Below are positions 57,151 to 64,000 of a DNA stretch of 64,000 nt, piece by piece. Source of the DNA: Wolfiporia cocos. Lineage: Eukaryota; Basidiomycota; Agaricomycetes; Polyporales; Phaeolaceae. The notes beneath the pieces are model-generated. The model was not told where the DNA came from. It made no database searches and saw nothing but the letters and a program-made list of their open reading frames with translations. The DNA is taken from the NCBI GenBank assembly GCA_029448655.1, contig JACCLO010000014.1, positions 1,116,001 to 1,180,000 on the forward strand, read 5' to 3'. The position numbers were made by a program, and so were the translations under genes. Numbering within the stretch: position 1 is the stretch's first letter; each line of letters begins with the position of its first letter.

Positions 57151-57927
57151 CGTCAATGCATGTCAGACCGACATCCAGACACAAGAGGAGCTGAGGAGGA
57201 TATGATATACTTGATTAAAACCAAGCTGAGGATCAAGCTTGGTAGGTTTCTACTATATATACATAAATCTGTGTGTGTACCTATGTGTCTCTCATACCTG
57301 TGATGGTTTAGCGGTGTCTGGGTAGTGAACTAATTTTAATAGACTTCGTTAGACCTTTGTCAAGGGTTTCTGTGAATTGTAACATATGTGATATGGCTGG
57401 GGATCTGCGATGTGTGGTAACCATGTGTATCTACTGATCCCTGAATTGTGATTGAGTTAAAGTTGTATGAATGCTTCCTGGAATGTATAGTTGGTTCTGA
57501 TACTCTCAGGAATGCTTCTGTGAAGTATAAACTAATGAAAGAAGCGAACTTAGTTTCTGTGTGGCTTTTGACCAAATATATCTCTGGTAGATCAGGAGCT
57601 TGTTAAACCTTATGTTTAAATGTCGCCTTATGGTAGCCTTGTGTTTCTGGAGTTATTAGAATACTTTTTGTGATGTTGGTATGGGGTTTATTGGAACGTT
57701 TCCCGGGTCTTCTGTGATAATGGGGTTTATCTTCTGTGACATAGTGTTGTTATTGTAGATTTTATCGAAGGGTTAAAGTAGCACTGGGTTGTCTTTGGAT
57801 TGAACCGTCTGATGTGTGGGTTTATTATAACTGGGTCTTAGAATCCTGACAACGCACAATGCAGTACTCACACTCCTCATGACCCGGGGGTATTAGTGGC
57901 TGCATTGTGTACCTGACACCTTGGTGG
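57151..57927. other. No gene seen
   Basis: T/G-rich plus-strand sequence without a supported frame. Confidence 0.4.
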
Positions 57928-58620
57928 TAAGGCTCCAACCATATAATGTATATACCATGTATACATGGTTTTATATATATACTATATACATGTATTTACA
58001 CATGGCCGAGTACATGGTATATACATGGTATATTATATGGTATATGGTTGTTGTGAATGCATTCATATTAGACCCTCAAATTGTTGTTTTGAATATGTAC
58101 TTGAGCCAGTTATGTGTCTTACAGATTGTATGGTGCAGTGGAAATATGAGATTTGGACAATCTGGTGGCCACTGCACAAATGCAAAGATGTTAAGTCATA
58201 ATTCACACACTCTGCTTACCCTCTCATTTGGCTAAAGGTAAGATCAGATTTATGTTTATGCTATATATTATCCCACATAGTGATTGCATCATCCATTAGA
58301 CTCATGTGTAAAAGTTTCCCATCATCTCACACATTGAGCACAATTCCTAAGCCATTCCAGCTACTAGTGTGGCTGTTGAATACTGAACACCAATTTCTTT
58401 CCTTGCATCAGCCAAGTGCTGATACCTGTGGCATGTTGTTGAAGGAGGAGACAATCTCCATAGCCATATGGGCAAGGCAACGGCTATGTCAAGATGTCTG
58501 AAAAATCTACCATCTGAAAACCATGTAAACCATGTATATACTATGTATATACCATGTATATACCATATACCATATATTTACTGATTTCCTGTACATGTAT
58601 ATTATATGGTTGGAGCCTTA
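57928..58620. mobile_element. hAT element, internally deleted, 693 bp
   Basis: Termini TAAGGCTCCAACCATATAAT and its inverse, with an exact 8-bp target duplication CTTGGTGG at 57920-57927 and 58621-58628. Subterminal regions consist of ACCATGTATATA-type repeats. Between about 58280 and 58510 a frame-broken hATC relic (AIPATSVAVEY) shows it derives from an autonomous element, the same family whose right end is at 4171. Confidence 0.93.
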
Positions 58621-58925
58621 CTTGGTGGGGAGTCGTATTTCTAACACTGCACAAGTGGGTTTGCATGCCGCAGTGCAAAATCGTTCTGAACAATTCTGGC
58701 AGCCTGAGAGGGACGACCACACGCAAAAATACGGACTGTCAAGCTTCAAGCTTCAAGTCCCATCATGCGTGGTGTGGTGTAGATCATGCATTTACGAAAG
58801 ACCACTCTTCACAGTTGCAGTTCTAAGGAAAAATGTATCATGGCATTCCGCAACTGATCTGAGCAGAACACACACTCCTGAGCACCTACCAGCCAACATA
58901 AATGCCTCACAAACAACTCCACTCC

Positions 58926-59460
58926 TCAAGTCCTCCATCCCCTTGCTGCCCTGCCTGCAGGCAACTTGTGTTTCTGGAACAAGCTGCCTCTTGCAGGCGG
59001 CACCTCCATCATGGGCGTGGGGGATGGCTCCTTTACCTTCACACTAGGCTCTGTGGGCTCCTCCATCTTCACAGTTCTAGCAGGCTCATCCGACTTTGCA
59101 GGTTCAGTGGACTCCCGCTTGATTGGCACATCGAGCGGCATGGTCAGTGACTCCTCCTTGACCTGCAGCATTGAATCTGGCTCCGCCTCTTCTGCCTTCA
59201 TCACCTCCTGCTTCACATTGCCCTGTCTGCACTTCTTCACCCTTTTGTGCACCACTGCTCCCACTATCACCCAGCTGCATCCATCCCTTAGCAGAGCATT
59301 GTGGCCTCTGACTCGCACCTGCAGATGCCACCACCTCCACTCCTGCCTCTCTTGCTGATACACTCGGACTCGGACTAGCATTGCACATGCCTTCTTCCTT
59401 CTCCTCCGCCTTCTCCCGCTTCTTCACCTTGATGGAGATCACACCTGGGTCATATATCTC
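58926..59460 (-). CDS. Unrecognised protein fragment rich in SUMO-acceptor-like motifs
   Basis: The minus-strand frame contains, within about 65 residues, VKQE, MKAE, VKEE, IKRE, VKME and VKVKE, each fitting or nearly fitting the sumoylation consensus (hydrophobic-K-x-E) and separated by P/S/T/E-rich linkers. A second frame upstream (59460-59340) reads ISIKVKKREKAEEKEEGM, and a GTGCGA donor could link the two. The gene start is not identified; the MITE at 59467 lies just upstream. The product could be a transcription-related or chromatin-associated protein, but no domain is visible. Confidence 0.35.
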
Positions 59461-59466
59461 CCCTAG

Positions 59467-59970
59467 TAGTGATGTGCAAAGCCCGGCTTGGCTCAAAGCC
59501 CAGGGCTTGGGCCCAGCTTGGTAGGGCTCAGGCTCAGCAAAATGTCAAGCTGGGCCCTTGTTGACAGCTCAGGCCGGCTTGGGCCTGGCTCAGGTTCAGG
59601 CCAGGGCTTATGGGTAATCAGGAAGGGCCTCAGAATATTTGCCTTGTACAATTCGAAATGGCAGCACAATGTATTCGAAATGCTTATATGTATACTACTT
59701 ATCATTATTTTGATCTGCAGCTACTTTTGCAGCTGTTTATGACAGACGGAAAATTTCAAATTCTGATTGCAACAGTACTTAGTGCTGTGTTAGCAGTCTC
59801 AAGTTGTTGCAATGGTTCTTGAGATTATGTAGAATGTAATCCCGGAAAATCTTGTACTGAAGGGCCCATTCTTGCTAATCACCTAAGCCTACAGTTGCAT
59901 GCCTAAAGCCACTGGCTCAGGGTTCAGCTATGGCTGGCTTACAACCCAAGCCAGGCTCTGATCTGTACTA
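59467..59970. mobile_element. Right-truncated copy of the 923-1538 hAT MITE
   Basis: Starts TAGTGATGTGCAAAGCCCGG and follows the first copy through its AT-richer centre and into the right GC-rich part, where it stops at the LTR starting 59971. Its right terminus is not found in the window. Confidence 0.88.
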
Positions 59971-60373
59971 TGACACAAGCAACAATCTCAAACAAGAGCC
60001 AGGGTAATAGTACTCACACAAAGGCATATTACTGGTCTGGGTTGTTCAAGGTGTAAAAGGCCAAGATGAGTCTGGGGTGCTACTCTGCTCATCAGCCAGT
60101 ATATATGCTCTACAGATATTTGTCCATGTTATGTTATGGGGCCAGTAATGGCTGTGTCCATGGTAGTGTAGCTGAAATGTATGAGTCCATGAACAGTTGT
60201 AGGTATGATTGGAGCAATCAAGTGTCTACACCTAAGGTCTGGTTAGGGTTTGGCATGTGACTAGGGTTACTATATAAGGAACAGGTGCTAAGATAAGATA
60301 GGATAAGATAAGATAAGGGAACTTGTTGACATTGTCTAGTTGTTAGTCAAGGCAATGAAATTGGCCTGTGACA
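59971..60373 (-). mobile_element. LTR of a separate retrotransposon (3' LTR, minus strand)
   Basis: Minus strand: starts TGTCACAGGCC and ends TTGTGTCA, about 403 bp with TG...CA ends. The polypurine-like AGAAGAGGGGGTAC lies immediately before it. A GATAAGATA repeat lies at 60290-60316. It is inserted within the truncated MITE. Confidence 0.65.
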
Positions 60374-60926
60374 GTACCCCCTCTTCTAGCTGCTCATCTC
60401 CAAGCCCAGCAATTACTTTGTACATTCCTTGATTAATGTGACATGGTAAGTTGTGGTCATGATCTCTGCAGCAGTATGGTTGATCCATCTGCAAGGTGTA
60501 CAGGATTGGGTAGATCCATCCATTGTTGTTTTCTATCGTGGATTTGATTGGATCTTGGACCCATATCCCATACTGGATCAGGTGGCTTCATGGATCGCAA
60601 AACCAGATGTTTCTCAGTTCATAGTTCTCATGGTATATGTAGAACTTGAGTTTCCCCTGAGCGAGCATTGTGACATCAATTGTATTGTGAATGATAATCT
60701 TGTTTGGTTTTGCATGGTACACCCCTTATGTGGCTCATTCCTCAAGGCTTTCCCATTCATCAGTCCATTTGTCTCTGGTTTTCCACTGACATCTGGGAGC
60801 TATAGGTCATTTCTCAAAGAACTTGGTTATTATGTCTTGCCATGTGGTTAGTCCGCATTTTTGTTCCCATGTCTTGGTTCCATCAGACCATTCGACCTCA
60901 AGTTCCAACTCACCCTTGGTCCTCTC
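60374..60926 (-). pseudogene. 3' end of a second retrotransposon polyprotein, decayed
   Basis: The minus strand reads ELEVEWSDGTKTWEQKCGL, a segment typical of retrotransposon polyprotein C-termini, then broken frames to LEEGVLSQ directly before the LTR. In-frame stops are frequent. It is cut at 60926 by the LTR of the next element. Confidence 0.5.
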
Positions 60927-61464
60927 TGTTACGGTCCGTACAATTTCGCATATTGTTGACGCCTCACTGGAAGAGGGGACTTAGCGTTCAACCGCATCGT
61001 CGCGCGTTTATCTTTAGGGGTCTCTGCTCAACCAGCGACCCTCGTTTCATGTACAACAGCCCTATGCCCATAGTCTCGTAGCGTATCAGGTTCTAGCGGA
61101 TATCTGGTGTCTAACCACCATGCTTCTACGTTTCACCCATTGTTGCACTCAACCGCAGCATTTCAGCTTAGTTATCGTACCATACTAACCATATGGACTT
61201 AGTGGTAGCAGTACCAAGGACACTATGACCCCGATTACAGAAACATAGTATAAAGACTGTGCTGTAAATACTGGTCGAGTTCCTCAGCTCGACCTTGTTG
61301 AAATACAAGGGTCTTATACTCGTTCTCAAAGGCTCGAACCAACAAAAGCCTGCAGCTAGTATATCGACGCTCGACTCTGTGGAGTCTGACGAATAGTGCG
61401 CTATTCGATACGCTGAGTAACTCGACTTAGTTATTTCAGCTGAGCGGGTATTCGACCCGTAACA
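60927..61464 (+). repeat. 5' LTR of second chromovirus copy
   Basis: TGTTACGGTCCG to CCGTAACA. TATAAA at 61249-61254 and AGCTCGACCTT at 61286-61296, again 37 nt apart. Confidence 0.93.
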
Positions 61465-61465
61465 G

Positions 61466-61476
61466 AAGGTCGAGCT
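61466..61476 (+). other. Primer-binding site of second chromovirus copy
   Basis: AAGGTCGAGCT, one nucleotide after the LTR and complementary to 61286-61296. Confidence 0.7.
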
Positions 61477-61510
61477 CTAAACAGACTCACTTATCAAAAA
61501 GTGCAAGTCC

Positions 61511-63157
61511 ATGCAATGCTTTGACCCGGATCTCCCGAACCGGTTGATCCACCTGCTCCCCAAAATATACAGACGCATCTACTACGAAGAAAAGCATGAG
61601 TGGAGGGATCCCCCCGCAGGATTCTTCACAAAGGGAGAATATCTCACCATCCCAACTCCAGACAGACTCACTCCCTCGTGGGTACAACTACCCCCATCCT
61701 CGAACGACCCCTGGGAGCAGACACGCGCCGCTTTCGAACGCTTCGGAACCGTCGCAGATTTGATGACACCAACCATCACCGTATCTCGAGCAGGCGATGG
61801 ACAACTCGGAGGACAGACAGCGAACCCCACCCTGGCCGGAGGAGGCATGGGTATGGGAAGTACAACCTTGGGCGGAAGTACTGTTTCGGGAAGCAGCAGC
61901 ACGAGCCAGGGTGCAGGGGGAATGGCCAATATCCCTCCGGCAGCTAATAATCCGCTACCTGGAAATCTTAGCGGAACAAACCCCACCGGAGCAGGAGCGC
62001 CTGGAGGAGGAGGAGTTCCTGGAGGGGGAGGTCCCCCTGGGGGCGGGGGTCCCCCGGGCGGCAGCGGTAATCCAGCAGGCAGCGTGGGAGGCAATCCAGG
62101 AGGACCGCCAGGCGGAGGAAACCCACCAGGCAGAGGAGGCCCCCCAGGCGGAGGAAACCCAGCAGGATGGGGCACGCAGTTCGCCCCACCGGGCCGAGGA
62201 AACCGCATAAAGCTCGCCACTCCCGAACCTTTCAAAGGAGAATGAAAGAAGCTACAGCACTTCAAGAACGACTGCAACACATGGTTTACCATGTTCACAG
62301 CAGACTACCAAACCGACGATCAGAAGATCCTCTTCATCATGTCCTACATTCGAGGGAGTGACCGAGTAGACCAATGGAAGGAGAATTATTACGCCAAACA
62401 CACAGACCCAGCAACAGGAGCGTTCATCCTCCCCACGCTGCTCCAGTTCAGCGCAGAATTCGATGCCGCATTCGAACCCATCGAAGAAAAACAGAAAACC
62501 AACGACGACCTCTTCAATCTCAGGCAAGAGAAAAAGAGCATCGACGACTTCAACATCAAATTCGATAACCTTGTAGGAAAAACAGGGCTAGACCGACAAC
62601 AGTGCAACCTGCTCCTTGTCACCCTGTACAAGAGAGCCATCAGACCTGCGCTTGTTACACACATCATAAACATTGTTCCCCCCGTCGTAACCCTCACCGA
62701 CTGGATGAAACAAGCATCCATCAACGAGAACAATTACAACACGTTCATCAAGGGGCAAGGGGACCCCAAGAAGAAACCTCAGTGGCGCACCAAGGGACCT
62801 AGTGCCCCGGCCACACCGACCCCTGCGAAAGACCCGAATGCAATGGACGTCGACTGAATGTCCACAGAAGAATGATGCAAGCTCCAAACCGAAGGGCGGT
62901 GCTTCAATTGCAAGGAAAAGGGTCATCTCTCCAGCAACTGCCCGAAACGAAAGAAGAAAACCCCCACCAAGGGTAGAGCTCGAAAGATCAAGGCAGTAGA
63001 GGAAGGGACCTCCACTACTCACACGGAAGCGGAAGACACCGAGGACAAGGACGATGGAGCCACGGCGGTGGAGGAAGCAGTGAGCACGATCCGAATCCTC
63101 AAAGCTAAGAACCCCTCATTCCTTGCCCAAATTCTCGATGACCAGGATTTCGAGTAG
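61511..63157 (+). pseudogene. gag: gag of second chromovirus copy, three internal stops
   Basis: Colinear with the intact Gag (MQCFDPDLPNRL to DDQDFE). TGA codons at 62243-62245, 62855-62857 and 62873-62875 each stand where the intact copy has CGA. The CCHC knuckle CFNCKEKGHLSSNC is still present. Confidence 0.92.
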
Positions 63158-64000
63158 GGAGGAAGCACACGGTCTTACCTCCCGAAAGCGCAGCCCATGT
63201 AATTACCTCGTATGAACGTGACCAATCGCTGTTTATCCCTGTAACCCTGAAGCTGCAGAAAACCGTGAAAGTAAACGCCCTCATCGACTCAGGAGCCATG
63301 TCCTCCCTGATCCATTCAAAGCTCGTCATTCGACACCGAATCATGACTCGACCTCTAAAAAATCCAATCACCATCCGAAACGTCGATGGGACCACCAACA
63401 AGGACGGGCAGGTAGATCGGGAAGTCTTCCTCCCCATCGAGTACGGGGGGAAGGAACGCAAAGTCCGCTTCCTAGTGGGGAACATTGGAAAAGAAGAAAT
63501 GATCCTCGGATACAATTGGTTGAAAAGGGAAAGCCCCGTCATCAACTGGGCAACAGGGAAAATCGATGTCACCCCTGACAAACCAACAGAGAAAGCCCGA
63601 ACGACCGATGCTATAATCCAACTCGATACTGTCAAAATGACGGTAACCCCAGAGGGAAAACTCCCGACACGGGGAACCAATGGTGCCATCGGATACGACC
63701 TATACGCTTCGAAGAATGACGAAATCGCCCCGGGAGGATGGAAGGCAATCCCCACCGGAGTTCGGATGGAGATTCCGAAAGGATCTTACAGAAGGATAGC
63801 CTCGCGCTCAGGCCTCACGCTCAAACACGGGCTCACGGTCAGAGCGGGAGTAATCGACCCCGACTACCACGGAGAAGTCCAAGTCATCCTATTCAACCAG
63901 TCGACGACCCCCCATCGGATCATTCCCGGAATGCGCATCGCGCAAATAATATTCGAACAAGCCCTCACCCCCGAAGTAATCCAGGTGGAAGACCTCGATG
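63142..64000 (+). CDS. pol: pol of second chromovirus copy, partial (protease and dUTPase)
   Basis: Open to the window end. Shows LIDSGAMSSLI (protease), GAIGYDLYASK, RRIASRSGL, GVIDPDYHGEVQV and GMRIAQIIF. Compared with the intact copy, YRGE has become YHGE and GRI has become RRI, so the dUTPase is probably impaired although the frame is open. The frame is again -1 relative to gag. Confidence 0.88.

Larger units (their letters stand above)
60927..64000 (+). mobile_element. Second chromovirus copy, 5' part, running off the window
   Basis: Same family as 38484-46388 in the opposite orientation: 538-bp LTR, identical 11-nt primer-binding site, gag with three in-frame TGA codons, then an open pol frame through protease and most of the dUTPase. 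It is older than the first copy, with many C-to-T and G-to-A differences. Confidence 0.93.

Overview
The window reads as a gene-poor, repeat-rich stretch of a basidiomycete (Agaricomycete, possibly polypore-like) nuclear genome. The evidence is short GT-AG introns of about 50-80 nt, a DUF6533 seven-helix membrane protein, a FunK1-type kinase relic, F-box proteins in tandem, hAT-type MITEs and chromodomain Ty3/gypsy elements. All gene calls come from reading the sequence and from recalled family signatures; nothing was searched.

Layout. 0-4.2 kb: a 30-bp minisatellite, a FunK1-like kinase pseudogene on the minus strand split by a hAT MITE with a perfect 8-bp target duplication, and an hAT transposase relic. 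4.2-31.9 kb: a tandem segmental array of five full units and one truncated unit. Each full unit carries one four-exon F-box gene on the minus strand. Copies A, B and D are open over about 540-560 codons. Copy C has a premature stop and copy E a 7-nt frameshifting deletion. Copies A-D share a conserved promoter block. The rest of each unit is duplicated DNA with no gene I can recognise.

33.1-38.5 kb: a graveyard of single-copy genes. It holds a CTP synthase with an internal deletion, a zinc alcohol dehydrogenase hit by a solo LTR at a splice donor, an inverted 3' fragment of a second dehydrogenase copy, and a RING-type fragment cut by a retrotransposon. 38.5-46.4 kb: a young, apparently intact 7.9-kb chromovirus (Ty3/gypsy) on the minus strand. 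Its LTRs differ at one position by eye. It encodes Gag, and a Pol with protease, dUTPase, RT, RNase H, integrase and chromodomain. A third, overlapping frame encodes a zinc-knuckle protein. An 11-nt LTR segment is complementary to the primer-binding site, which suggests Tf1-like self-priming.

46.4-57.2 kb: a duplicated DUF6533 locus (one near-complete gene, one 3' fragment), a foldback element whose arms carry tRNA-like pol III boxes, an R3H-domain fragment and a second hAT MITE. 57.9-64 kb: a third hAT element, an ORF rich in SUMO-acceptor-like motifs, a truncated copy of the first MITE interrupted by an LTR element, and that element interrupted in turn by a second chromovirus copy with CGA-to-TGA stops that runs off the window end.

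The most unusual items are the dUTPase-bearing, apparently self-primed chromovirus with its overlapping third ORF, the F-box tandem array with its shared promoter block, and the tRNA-armed foldback element.
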